A stretch of 52,542 bases of DNA from JAHDDH01 sp963922775 (GTDB taxonomy: Bacteria; Bacteroidota; Bacteroidia; Cytophagales; Amoebophilaceae), in contig CAWUJG010000008.1 of NCBI GenBank assembly GCA_963922775.1, forward strand, positions 1 through 52,542, given 5' to 3'. Under the pieces are notes generated by a model. That model saw only the letters and a program-made list of their open reading frames with translations, searched no databases and was not told where the DNA came from. Both the position numbers and the translations under genes were made by a program. Positions 34,495 to 44,133 of the stretch are shown here, one piece after another (the stretch's first letter is position 1; each line of letters opens with the position of its first letter).

Positions 34495-37400
34495 TCATTC
34501 CTCATCCTGCTTACTCAACACCTTACAAGACACATCATATAATTTTTCTGCTATTTTATCAAATTGAAGCTGCCTAGCCAAGGGTACAAAAAAAAGTAAT
34601 GTTTCTTCTGCCTTACGTTTCTGACTTTTTAGTGGCTTATATTCTATCGTCATCATATTATGAAGTCTATCAGCCAATTTTATACACAATATATGACTAT
34701 CTCCTGCATAAAGGAGTTTCTGTATATTTTCTTCAGGCAATAATTTTACCCTATATAATTCTGGATCGTTTTCTGCAGATAAGTGCGTTACTCCTTCTAC
34801 CATTCTGGCTACATTTCTATTAAATAATACTGTAATTTGTTCTAAACTCATTGGTGTATCTTCTACTGTATCATGCAATAATGCTGCAATTACTGTATCT
34901 TGATCTGGCCTATAATCTAGCAATATTTTAGCTACTGATAAGGAATGTAAATAAAAAGCTTCTCCAGACTTTCTCTTGACATTACAATGGTATTGTTTTA
35001 TTATGGATATTGCTTGCTTAATTTTTTCAATATTTATTATAGGATATTTTTTTATTTCCTTTAAAAAATCTTTTTCCTGTGCTTTGGCTGATGCTGTTTC
35101 TTCTAAAACAATATTTTCTTTTATCAAAGGATCTGTAATATCCAATTCTTTAGGCCTTACTTGTTGAATATTTTGTGGTATTACATATATTTGATATATT
35201 TTTTGCTCATTACCTAATGTTGTATGACTATACCCATAGTGAGCTTGAATAATTCTCTCATTATTCATTAGTGGAAATTCATCAATTTTTACTATCTCTA
35301 CTAATGATCCCTTTTTTGATTTGTATACTGGATCTAAATTGGGCATATCATCTTGAGCAGTTAAAGTAATAGCTAAGGCAGGTATTATTTTTTTGTAATT
35401 TTTTCTTATTGCATCTAAATCATATCCCAGTTTTGTATCTTGAATAACTATAATAAGAGGATAATTTGGATGAAGGTTATTTGTAAATACAATGCTATTG
35501 ACTAACATTTTAACTATTTTTTCTACATCACAAGTAATATGTTCTTGTTTTGTGACTATTTTCCACAAAATATTTATACCTATACGATACTGTTTAAGTT
35601 GATTTTCTACCTTATCAGTCAATTTTTTTATCGATATTTTAGTTATATCTAACTTTAAGTAGCGCAATGCTCTACTTTCTAGCTGATCTAAATGATAGGC
35701 TAAAGGCCGAATTTTACTATCTAATATTTTCATGTTAGCAACAATTTTCTCTTCTACATTTCCATTTTGTATATCTTCTGTTAATTGTTGGCTTAGTGTT
35801 GCTATTTGGTAGAGTTTGTTAGCTCCAGCTTCTTGAAATTTTTTAGCAAACTTATAACTATCTTGGTAGCTTTTAAGTAAATCTTTACTCATATTGTTAT
35901 TTTTAAGCATTAACGCTACTTTATCTGCTTCTATACCTTTTTTAGCTTGTCTAAATCTTATTAGAGCAATAATAAAAATGCTGAATAATGGTATGCTATA
36001 AATAAATCTAAATTCATTTTTTTCTGAAGACATAAATTCTGGTATTTCTCCTATATAAAGCATAAATGCAGCTTTAGCTAATATCCATCCTAATACTAAC
36101 ATGCCTATCCATAAAGGCCATTCTAATAACAGGGCTACTAGCACAATATTTAATAAAAATATAAACATTTGTACTTCATGAAAACCACTTAAAATTAATA
36201 GTATTCCACCAATGATAAAGAGTACAAAAAAAAGTGCTGTAGGCCAAGCAAAGGCTATAAAACGCTTGCTCTTAAAAGTAGATGGCCATGCTGGATAGGT
36301 TATAAATATGGAAGAAATAATTATTATAACATGGTAAATATGCTTGTATAATATACTGTATTTTACTTGGATTTCTTCTGAGATTAAAAAAAATGATCCA
36401 TAGGTAGCACCTAGCATATAGATGCCAAATAAAGTATAAAATATTTCTTTAGCTGGTAAATTTTGTTTTAAATAGGTGTAAGGTTTTGGGTTAGTAATAT
36501 TTTTTTTTACATTTTTCCAAAAACGCTGCCTAGCAATTTTAGCCATTACTAATGGTGCATTTTCTTTAATACCTACCCAACCACCTTTCTGCTTAAGAAT
36601 ATAATGGCTACTCAAAAAAAATAACAGGTTACTAAAAAAACCAGGAATAACACTATTTATACCAGTATAAGCAAAAAATATATTCCAAATAATTACCGTA
36701 CTTATACCAGATACCATACCTATAAGTACACTTTTAGGTGTGCTACGAAAACCAAATATAGCAAGTAAAAAGGAAACAGTGACTACAGGCATGTAAAAGC
36801 TAGCAGATAGGAGCAGTAATTTTAAAAGATTTTGTGTTTTTAATGCCAATACAAGCGAAAAAATGCCAATACATACAGCAAAGATCCTTACATGAGTAAT
36901 AGAAGGCTTATATCGATATTTTAGTGGTTTTATAATATCATTTATACCAACTACAGCAGCAGCATTTAATTCAGAATCTGCTGTAGACATAGCCATAGCA
37001 ATAATACCTACAGCAATAAGACCCCTAAGGCCAGGATAGGCATAAGTATTAACAATATGATTAATAAGTTGACTTGGATCTAAATTAGGATTATCTATGC
37101 GCAGTAAAATGGCTAAGAAAGCTAAAATCAAAACGATAATTGCACACATTACTCCTGCATAGTTAAAAGAGTATTTAACTTGCTTAATATCTTTGGCCAT
37201 AGCAAACCTTTGAAATATAGATGGGGAAAATTTAGGAATAATATAAAAAAGAAATAATGCTATAAAATAAAAAGATTTAAAATCCCATTTTATAATATCT
37301 TGAAAACTATATAAAGGACTTTTTGTAATAACAGAGATTACTTCTTGAGGGTTTTGTATATGGTTCCATATGACAAATGTGAGTATAGGAAGAAAAATAA

Positions 37401-37962
37401 AAAAAGTAATAAACTGAAATACATCTGTAATAGTTACTGCCCGAATACCACCAAAAGCTGAATAAACAATAACAATTAGACCTGCTAGTACAACTCCCCA
37501 TTCATTTTTAAAGCCAAATATAAAACTCAACATTCTATTAGTTACTTGTAATTGCATGGCTAAAAAACCTATTCCTGCTAAAATACCACTTATAGCTGTG
37601 ATAATACGTATTTTTTTTCCATACAAATCTCCCATGGCCTCTGCAACAGAAAGATTTTTTAAAAATTCTTTCATACGGTAAGCCAATTGTCCCATAACTA
37701 CTAAACATATACAGGCACCTAATGCAGCAATAATATACCTTAAACCAGTAGTATAAATCATCTCTAAATCTGAAAAAAGTAACTCACCTCCAATCCATGT
37801 AGCTATAATAGTTGAGGCAAGTGTACCAGTAGAAAAGTTTTTATGTCCAATAGCATACTGTCTAATTGTTTTTACACTTCTACCTGCTCTTAGGCCTAAA
37901 AAAAGATTTAAGCCTAAAAAAAGGCAAAAAAGAATAAGATCTAAAGATATGTACTGCATCAT
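34495..37962 (-). CDS. Symporter-kinase-like-(p)ppGpp hydrolase fusion protein
   Basis: 1155 residues. Residues about 1-480 form a sodium:solute symporter (SSS) domain, with SAFGGIRAVTITDVFQFITF and GIIAMAMSTADSELNAAAVV. About 505-690 is a second set of roughly six membrane helices, and about 695-905 a kinase-like region that has lost the phospho-acceptor H-box and the ATP-binding G-boxes. The C-terminus, about 977-1155, is a RelA/SpoT-type HD hydrolase. All expected hydrolase residues are visible: Arg997 in RKSGEAFYLH, His1006, His1030-Asp1031 in ALLHDTVEDTP, Glu1034-Asp1035, and Asp1098 and Asn1102 in CIKLADRLHNM. There is no synthetase domain. The simplest reading is a membrane sensor coupling solute or ion transport to breakdown of (p)ppGpp. 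The front end is paralogous to the protein at 17181. The order of domains is seen; function is inferred. Confidence 0.88.
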   Translation of the reverse strand: MMQYISLDLILFCLFLGLNLFLGLRAGRSVKTIRQYAIGHKNFSTGTLASTIIATWIGGELLFSDLEMIYTTGLRYIIAALGACICLVVMGQLAYRMKEFLKNLSVAEAMGDLYGKKIRIITAISGILAGIGFLAMQLQVTNRMLSFIFGFKNEWGVVLAGLIVIVYSAFGGIRAVTITDVFQFITFFIFLPILTFVIWNHIQNPQEVISVITKSPLYSFQDIIKWDFKSFYFIALFLFYIIPKFSPSIFQRFAMAKDIKQVKYSFNYAGVMCAIIVLILAFLAILLRIDNPNLDPSQLINHIVNTYAYPGLRGLIAVGIIAMAMSTADSELNAAAVVGINDIIKPLKYRYKPSITHVRIFAVCIGIFSLVLALKTQNLLKLLLLSASFYMPVVTVSFLLAIFGFRSTPKSVLIGMVSGISTVIIWNIFFAYTGINSVIPGFFSNLLFFLSSHYILKQKGGWVGIKENAPLVMAKIARQRFWKNVKKNITNPKPYTYLKQNLPAKEIFYTLFGIYMLGATYGSFFLISEEIQVKYSILYKHIYHVIIIISSIFITYPAWPSTFKSKRFIAFAWPTALFFVLFIIGGILLILSGFHEVQMFIFLLNIVLVALLLEWPLWIGMLVLGWILAKAAFMLYIGEIPEFMSSEKNEFRFIYSIPLFSIFIIALIRFRQAKKGIEADKVALMLKNNNMSKDLLKSYQDSYKFAKKFQEAGANKLYQIATLSQQLTEDIQNGNVEEKIVANMKILDSKIRPLAYHLDQLESRALRYLKLDITKISIKKLTDKVENQLKQYRIGINILWKIVTKQEHITCDVEKIVKMLVNSIVFTNNLHPNYPLIIVIQDTKLGYDLDAIRKNYKKIIPALAITLTAQDDMPNLDPVYKSKKGSLVEIVKIDEFPLMNNERIIQAHYGYSHTTLGNEQKIYQIYVIPQNIQQVRPKELDITDPLIKENIVLEETASAKAQEKDFLKEIKKYPIINIEKIKQAISIIKQYHCNVKRKSGEAFYLHSLSVAKILLDYRPDQDTVIAALLHDTVEDTPMSLEQITVLFNRNVARMVEGVTHLSAENDPELYRVKLLPEENIQKLLYAGDSHILCIKLADRLHNMMTIEYKPLKSQKRKAEETLLFFVPLARQLQFDKIAEKLYDVSCKVLSKQDEE

Positions 37963-38103
37963 AATTTTTTTGGGATAATTTAAAAATAAAATATAGTAAA
38001 TATTTTATTTGTATTTCTAGTGATGTAAAAAAAATAGTAAAATCAAATAAATATTAATTTTTTAGTAAAAAATTAATACAAAATTTTTGACCTCAACTTT
38101 TAT

Positions 38104-40518
38104 TTAATTTTTATCTTTTTCCACCCAAGCTACTTCTTCATCTGATAAGACTAAGGATTTCTTTTTTTTCTGGTACTTTCCAGTAAAAATATCTTTTAAA
38201 TCTTTTTTTTGCTTTTGATAATGTTTTTGTAAAATTTTTCCCAAAGCTTGGGTATCATAGTGTACACTATATTGGCTATTTTTACCTTTTAATACTAATT
38301 GTAAGTTTAAACCTTCTATGGCTTTTTCCTGAATTATACCTAATTTTTTTTTTCGATATTTCTTACTAAAATTTTTCATTGGAATCACCATATGGTATTT
38401 ATATACATTTTGAAAACTATGTTGGCCAGAAACATTGATCTGTAAACAATTTCTCAAATGCACTGTCATGGAAGGCATTATAATTTTACCATCTTGTATT
38501 GTCAGCACATTTTCCAAGTGGTCTAAATAAATTTTTTTTTCCTGGTGTTGAAAGTACTGTGTCACCCTTTGTAAAGGTTCTACCTGATCAAAAACCATAT
38601 TTTTCATTTTTATCTTTAGACTACCTTGTAAATAATTTGCTATATGTTGATTTTGTATTTTTCCCTGCAATATCAGCTGACCTGAAAATATACCTTGTAT
38701 ATTTTGTGCAGTAAAAATTTTTTGCCCTAAATTGTGCGTCATACTTAACACAGAGGGTATTTGCACATTTTCGCAGTTTATTTGTGTGCTAAAATGTTTT
38801 ATCTTTGTATTTTTTTCATGATATATCTTGCCTTGAGCACTACAATTTCCACCAGCTAACCCAAAATTTAGCTGTTTTACAGCTAAATTTTCTGGTGTAT
38901 AATGCATTTTACCTACAAAATTTTTCATATGTAGCTTATCAAAAAATAAATTATCTATTTTATAATCTAAATTAAAATGTATAGGAAAATGCTTAACATT
39001 TTCTTTTTCTACATTCTTTTCTTGTTGAAAATCTAAACTTTGAATATGGATTTCAGAAGAAGTCATTTTCATGTCAATATTCAACGGAATATGAACATTT
39101 TTATAGATAAAATGCAATGGATTATCCAAACTTCCTTGCAAGGTAAAAATATTTTTTTTCCACGCTGCTTCCATAGATAAAACCTCCCATCTATTTTTTT
39201 TTAACGCTATTTCAGCTTCAATGTCTTGCATTGGAACTAATCCTTTACCCAAAGGGAGGGTTAATTTACTTAATTTTACCTTACCCTCAGGCTGCATATG
39301 ATGTATTTTTTTTAAAGAAAAAAAATCTTTCACTTCTAAAGATACATTCACTTTACCCTTTGTAGGAAAAAAAGGATTTATTTTCTTTTTTTGTAATGTT
39401 GCGCAATCTATTTCACCTTGGATAGCACCCTGAATACAGGGATTTTTTATATCTTTTAATTTTAATTTCCCCTTAAAAGCATTTTTCTGCCAATACAGTC
39501 CAAATTCATCTATATGAAGTTCAGCTTGTGATAATTTTTTAAAATTAGGCAACAAAAATTCTCCTTGGATATTATTTAATATAATTTTATTTTCTATTTC
39601 TGTATATGGCAATGTACATGTGCCTTTTTCTATATAAAATTTAGCCGTACAGCGAGGCATGGTTTTTTCACATGTAATTTGTGCTTGAAATTGCAATATA
39701 CCTGTAAGAGGATAGAGATAGTTAATACCATATGAGTCCAAAGAAGATAATAATACCTTTTTTCCACAGAAACTAATTTTATATCTTTGGTTTGAATAAT
39801 AATCTCCTGAACATAAAAAATAATTTTGACCTTGCTGTAATTCTACTTTTGTAGCCTTAAAAAATTTATTTTCAAAATCATAATATAACGTTGTATTAAT
39901 TCTTATTTTTGGCAGTGTATAAGTGTACCTATCTACATTGATTTTAATACTATTCATAAGGCTAGAAAAAGGTATGAACAGCCTTTTTGCTTTCCAATAT
40001 GGCTGTACTTTCATTTGTTTTATATGAACTGCCGATTTTTTTTTATTTTTCCCTTTATGAATATAGTTTATTGTTACATTTTGTAAAAATATTTGGGCAG
40101 GAAGTGAAAAATTAGTATTAACATCCTTTTTTTTCTGCTTTGATACTGTATTTATAGGCTGTACAACAATATGTACATTGCTATGCTTAATTGTCAATTT
40201 TTTTGGTATATACTTTTTTTGAAATATTTCTTTTAGATTAAAGGTAAGTTCAATATTTTTAGCTTTAAGTATATTTTCTGTATTTTTTTCTTGTATAACT
40301 ACATTATTCAATAAAAAAGTTAAATTAGGAAATGATGAAAGAGGCAAGTATTTAACCCTATTAAGGGTAATCTTGTAAGGAATTTGTTTAGTAAGGTATT
40401 GTAAAGTACTTTGTACTATCCTATCTTTTTGCATATACAAAAAACATACACTACCTACTATAATTAACCCTACAAAAATCATGATATAAACAACAATCTT
40501 TTTTATTTTTGAAAACAT
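38104..40518 (-). CDS. AsmA-like envelope protein
   Basis: 804 residues from the ATG at 40516-40518. The frame is open 61 codons further, but that extension lies antisense inside tpiA and is unlike the family. The start begins MFSKIKKIVVYIMIFVGLII, a single N-terminal membrane helix, followed by a very long periplasmic beta-rich region with repeated short amphipathic strands, as in AsmA/TamB-type lipid-bridge proteins. The C-terminal part (NYLQGSLKIKMKNMVFDQVE, YHMVIPMKNFSKKYR) fits the AsmA C-terminal region of Bacteroidota proteins. Such proteins are thought to help move phospholipids to the outer membrane. Assignment rests on architecture and composition more than on sharp motifs. Divergent from tpiA, with 34 bases between the two starts, so the promoters overlap. 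Confidence 0.72.
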   Translation of the reverse strand: MFSKIKKIVVYIMIFVGLIIVGSVCFLYMQKDRIVQSTLQYLTKQIPYKITLNRVKYLPLSSFPNLTFLLNNVVIQEKNTENILKAKNIELTFNLKEIFQKKYIPKKLTIKHSNVHIVVQPINTVSKQKKKDVNTNFSLPAQIFLQNVTINYIHKGKNKKKSAVHIKQMKVQPYWKAKRLFIPFSSLMNSIKINVDRYTYTLPKIRINTTLYYDFENKFFKATKVELQQGQNYFLCSGDYYSNQRYKISFCGKKVLLSSLDSYGINYLYPLTGILQFQAQITCEKTMPRCTAKFYIEKGTCTLPYTEIENKIILNNIQGEFLLPNFKKLSQAELHIDEFGLYWQKNAFKGKLKLKDIKNPCIQGAIQGEIDCATLQKKKINPFFPTKGKVNVSLEVKDFFSLKKIHHMQPEGKVKLSKLTLPLGKGLVPMQDIEAEIALKKNRWEVLSMEAAWKKNIFTLQGSLDNPLHFIYKNVHIPLNIDMKMTSSEIHIQSLDFQQEKNVEKENVKHFPIHFNLDYKIDNLFFDKLHMKNFVGKMHYTPENLAVKQLNFGLAGGNCSAQGKIYHEKNTKIKHFSTQINCENVQIPSVLSMTHNLGQKIFTAQNIQGIFSGQLILQGKIQNQHIANYLQGSLKIKMKNMVFDQVEPLQRVTQYFQHQEKKIYLDHLENVLTIQDGKIIMPSMTVHLRNCLQINVSGQHSFQNVYKYHMVIPMKNFSKKYRKKKLGIIQEKAIEGLNLQLVLKGKNSQYSVHYDTQALGKILQKHYQKQKKDLKDIFTGKYQKKKKSLVLSDEEVAWVEKDKN

Positions 40519-40552
40519 AATTAAGTTAAATATATTTTTATAAATTAATTTT

Positions 40553-41341
40553 ATGATGCAAAACCTACTTGTGGCAAACTGGAAAATGAACCTATCTCTT
40601 TCTAAAGCCACCCTGTATTTTAACCATTTATTCCAACTTCTTCCAAAAACTTCATTACAGATAAAAATTATTTTTTGCCCTTCCTTTATACACCTTACCA
40701 CTTTAAAAACTCTTTTGTTAGAAAAAAAAGAATTTTTTCTTGGTGCACAAAACTGTTATAAAGATTCTTCAGGTGCATATACAGGAGAAGTTTCTGCAAA
40801 TATGTTAAAAGATATAGTACAATATGTTATAGTAGGACATAGTGAACGCAGAATGCTGTTTTCTGAATCAAATGATATAATTAAAGCCAAGATAAACCAG
40901 CTTTTATCTTGTAGATTAAAACCTATTTTTTGTTGTGGAGAGACTATGCCTGTGCGTTATGACAAACAACATATCCCCTTTATACATCAGCAAATAGAAT
41001 CCTGTTTAGGTCATCTATCCACGGAAGATATACAGAAAGTTACTATTGCTTATGAACCTATATGGGCTATAGGAACAGGAAAATCTGCAGGTACAGATCA
41101 GATTCAAGAAATACATGGATCTATACGTAAATACCTGACAAAAAAATACAACATAAATATAGCAAAAAAGATAAAAATAATATATGGAGGAAGTTGTAAT
41201 CCAAATAATGCAAAAAAAATATTTACTTGTCCGGATGTAGATGGAGGATTAATAGGTAGTGCTTCATTAGAAGCAACTCAATTTGTAGCCATGATAAAAA
41301 TACTCATAGAAATATATGAAAAAAATATGGAAAAAATATAG
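40553..41341 (+). CDS. tpiA: Triosephosphate isomerase
   Basis: 262 residues. It interconverts dihydroxyacetone phosphate and glyceraldehyde-3-phosphate in glycolysis. The active site is intact: ANWKMN with Lys11, the GHSERR His, the YEPIWAIGTGKSAGTDQ Glu with the flexible loop, and the phosphate-binding IYGGSCNPNNA and DGGLIGSASL. Two adjacent ATG codons (40553 and 40556) are possible starts. It overlaps mreC by 26 bases. With the Pgi/Pmi isomerase it argues that sugar-phosphate metabolism is at least partly kept. Confidence 0.96.
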   Translation: MMQNLLVANWKMNLSLSKATLYFNHLFQLLPKTSLQIKIIFCPSFIHLTTLKTLLLEKKEFFLGAQNCYKDSSGAYTGEVSANMLKDIVQYVIVGHSERRMLFSESNDIIKAKINQLLSCRLKPIFCCGETMPVRYDKQHIPFIHQQIESCLGHLSTEDIQKVTIAYEPIWAIGTGKSAGTDQIQEIHGSIRKYLTKKYNINIAKKIKIIYGGSCNPNNAKKIFTCPDVDGGLIGSASLEATQFVAMIKILIEIYEKNMEKI

Positions 41342-42128
41342 CCATGTATATACTTTTGTATTTTTACAAGGAGTAAGCTATTTATTTGGAAAGCAATACC
41401 AAAGCATTTCGGACAATTTTTTAGTAAATGGCCTACAATATGCCATGCAACAAATACACATATTAAATTACAATTTCCGCAAATATTTTACATTAATACA
41501 AAATAATAAGCACCTTCAAAAAGAAAATATTAATCTAAAAGAGCTGTTAATGCAGCATAATATATCATATAAGGCCATTATACCTAAAAATAAACCACTA
41601 CATAAACAGTATATTTTTACTGTAGCAAATGTAGTATACCATACCATTCATAAAACAAAAAATTATATTCTTATTAATAAAGGTAAAAAAGAAGGTATAG
41701 AAAAAAATATGGGTGTAATTACACATGAAGGCATAGTAGGCATTGTGGGTAAAGTATGGGAAAATCATGCTAAAGTAATATCAATCTTACATACTAATAT
41801 TTTACTATCAGCCAAAATAGATTCTTCAGATACTATAGGTACCATAAAATGGTTTGGTAAAAATACTAACCAAATACATTTATTGTATATACCCAGGCAT
41901 GTTCCTATTGAATTGCACTCTAAGGTAGTTACTTCAGGCTATAGTACTATATTTCCATCTCATTTACCAATAGGAAAAATAAGTAAAATAAATTTACCAA
42001 ACCATGCATCATTTTATGATATTCAAGTACATTTATATACACCATTTCATAAGCTAAAGCATGTTTATATATTAAAAAAAAGAAAGATTGAAGATTATGA
42101 CAAATGGATACAGAATGATGATTTATAA
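41316..42128 (+). CDS. mreC: Rod-shape-determining protein MreC
   Basis: 270 residues. Short basic N-terminus, then a membrane-spanning stretch (about 10-30), a coiled coil (LIQNNKHLQKENINLKELLM, about 60-80) and the two beta-barrel subdomains of MreC. The signatures are NYILINKGKKEGIEKNMGVI, GIVGIVGKVWENHAKVISIL and PIGKISKI. MreC lines the elongation machinery that lays down side-wall peptidoglycan. mreB and mreD are not adjacent, though they normally flank it. The ATG lies 26 bases inside tpiA and gives the best leader. Its presence together with murD argues for a functional cell wall. Confidence 0.9.
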   Translation: MKKIWKKYSHVYTFVFLQGVSYLFGKQYQSISDNFLVNGLQYAMQQIHILNYNFRKYFTLIQNNKHLQKENINLKELLMQHNISYKAIIPKNKPLHKQYIFTVANVVYHTIHKTKNYILINKGKKEGIEKNMGVITHEGIVGIVGKVWENHAKVISILHTNILLSAKIDSSDTIGTIKWFGKNTNQIHLLYIPRHVPIELHSKVVTSGYSTIFPSHLPIGKISKINLPNHASFYDIQVHLYTPFHKLKHVYILKKRKIEDYDKWIQNDDL

Positions 42129-42720
42129 AATATTGAATTATAATAAAAAGTAAAATTTGCAGTTACCAGAGAAGATCCCAAAAAACAATGAGACTGAGGA
42201 AAAGATATAGTACAAAAAATATTACGCTATGCTTTTTTTAAGTATGAGAAATATAAGTACTAAAATTTATGGAGTTACCATGAATGATAGCCATGACTTC
42301 CACATTTACAACTGACTTTTAAAACAACTTTAATATTTTATATTTTTTGTAATGCATAAGGAAATTTTGTACAAAAATTTATAAAAAAATACAAAAATAA
42401 TTTTATTTCCACTCAGTGGAATTAAGGATTTGATACTTGAAAGTACTAAAAGTCCACTGCCTTTTATGCATTATACTTCAGAAAAACAAAAAAAAATAGT
42501 ACAAGTACAATTGATAAAAATATACAATATATGTTTTTTTTCTAAAGGATCAGATCAAGAAAAAATATTGCAAAGCAATAACCTATTTGGCTATGGCTAG
42601 TGTTATAGCTAATTTTACACCTTGCAATTGGCTTTTTATTAAAAGTTGTGATGTGTAAAAATTATAATTTATTTATTATTATATTTTTTTGACTAATAAC
42701 AAAAAACTATTTATAAATTA
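42129..42720. other. 592-base gap with a decayed coding remnant
   Basis: No intact gene. From 42430 to 42600 one plus-strand frame reads SEKQKKIVQVQLIKIYNICF and more, ending at TAG. An overlapping frame continues to 42658 with FLKDQIKKKYCKAITYLAMA then SVIANFTPCNWLFIKSCDV. The second stretch has the look of the hydrophobic C-terminal helix of a DDE transposase (AITYLAMA), but I cannot name a family. A short palindrome TTCCACT/AGTGGAA is at about 42411-42425. The rest shows nothing I recognise. Confidence 0.35.
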
Positions 42721-43515
42721 ATGCAACAATACCACCACTTACTTCAATACATTATTAACCATGGTGTCAGCAAACATGACCGTACAGGAACAGGTACATG
42801 GAGTATTTTTGGCTATCAGATGCGATTTAACCTTTCTAAAGGTTTTCCATTAGTTACTACAAAAAAAATTCACTTAAAATCTGTAATCCACGAACTACTT
42901 TGGTTCTTACAAGGCCATACCAATATTGCTTACCTTAAAAAACACCAAATAAAAATTTGGGATGCTTGGGCCAATACACAAGGTGAATTAGGGCCTATAT
43001 ATGGTTATCAATGGAGAAGCTGGCCAACAGCAGATGGAAAAAATATAGATCAAATTAAAAATGTTATCCAAAACATCAAAAAAAATCCTAACTCCAGACG
43101 CCTTATTGTAAATGCTTGGAATGTAGGTGAACTTAATAAAATGGCCCTTCCTCCATGCCATGTTCTTTTTCAGTTTTACGTATCAGAAAATACACTATCT
43201 TGCCAACTATACCAACGCAGTGCAGATGTTTTTTTAGGTGTACCATTCAACATTGCTTCATATGCATTGTTAACCATGATGATAGCACAAGTATGTCAAC
43301 TAAAATTAGGAGAGTTTATCCATACACTGGGAGACGTTCATCTGTATAAAAATCATCTTGTACAAGCCCAAACACAACTCAAAAGAAAACCAGATACACT
43401 TCCTCAAATGGTTTTAAATGCATCTAGAAAAAATATTTTTGATTTTGTATATAATGATTTTCAAATAAACAACTATAATCCTCACCCAACTATAAAAGCA
43501 CCTATAGCTGTGTAG
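42721..43515 (+). CDS. thyA: Thymidylate synthase ThyA
   Basis: 264 residues, exactly the length of E. coli ThyA, and the catalytic cysteine falls at the same number, Cys146 in LPPCHVLFQFYV. Other signatures are DRTGTGTWSIFG, IHELLWFLQG, GPIYGYQWRSW, CQLYQRSADVFLGVPFNIAS and LGDVHLYKNH. The enzyme makes dTMP from dUMP using methylene-tetrahydrofolate. folA (dihydrofolate reductase), usually adjacent in Bacteroidota, does not follow; the downstream gap holds only a broken lipoprotein on the other strand. Confidence 0.97.
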   Translation: MQQYHHLLQYIINHGVSKHDRTGTGTWSIFGYQMRFNLSKGFPLVTTKKIHLKSVIHELLWFLQGHTNIAYLKKHQIKIWDAWANTQGELGPIYGYQWRSWPTADGKNIDQIKNVIQNIKKNPNSRRLIVNAWNVGELNKMALPPCHVLFQFYVSENTLSCQLYQRSADVFLGVPFNIASYALLTMMIAQVCQLKLGEFIHTLGDVHLYKNHLVQAQTQLKRKPDTLPQMVLNASRKNIFDFVYNDFQINNYNPHPTIKAPIAV

Positions 43516-43576
43516 TATAGATGAAAATAAAATATTAAAACATAAATTTTTTACATAAAAAGCACAAACGTCTTTT

Positions 43577-43914
43577 TTAATTTATATTTTTTTCTTTATC
43601 ATTTTTTTTCTTACATTTTTTGTAAACGAATTCTTCATCTTCATGAATGAATTGACAATCTTTATCTGATATATAGATATTACGAGTATTATTATTGCCA
43701 ATATTGCCAAATATATTATATTGATTTATACTTTGATTATTTGAATTTAATTTATACTATTACTATTCAAGTTACCATTACCATGGCCTGAAGAAGGATC
43801 CATACTTAATTCAAGTGCATTATAGATATTATTTTTTTTATAATGCGTTTGTTTTGAACATGACATTGAAATAGCTGTTGTTGTAGATAATGTCAAAATT
43901 GCTAATTTATTCAT
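43577..43914 (-). pseudogene. Small Asn-rich lipoprotein broken by one base
   Basis: The minus-strand ATG at 43912-43914 opens MNKLAILTLSTTTAISMSC with a lipobox ending at Cys19, followed by SKQTHYKKNNIYNALELSMD and PSSGHGNGNLN. It stops at 43747 after 55 codons. In the frame one base away the protein continues NSNNQSINQYNIFGNIGNNN then TRNIYISDKDCQFIHEDEEF to a Lys-rich end with a stop at 43577. One additional base in AATTAAAT near 43747-43752 would join the two into about 112 residues. No homologue is recognised. The remaining bases of the 43516-44133 gap show no gene. Confidence 0.55.
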
Positions 43915-44133
43915 AATTTATATGTATAGTATATGTCGTTGTATTTAATTTAAGAATTAAAAAAATAAAAGAATTTTTTTTCTATAAAAAAAGAAAAAAG
44001 TATTATAAATTACAATATATGGACTTTATTATGCAATAGTGAATATCATTTACCTATTCTTTTATTTCCTGAGTTTTTGTACATATAAAAAATAGACAAT
44101 TTTTCTAAAAAGTAATAAAATATTTTTACATAT

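Noticed and set aside
40519..40701. 61-codon N-terminal extension of the AsmA-like protein
   Set aside because: Lies antisense within tpiA and precedes a normal ATG plus membrane helix at 40518.
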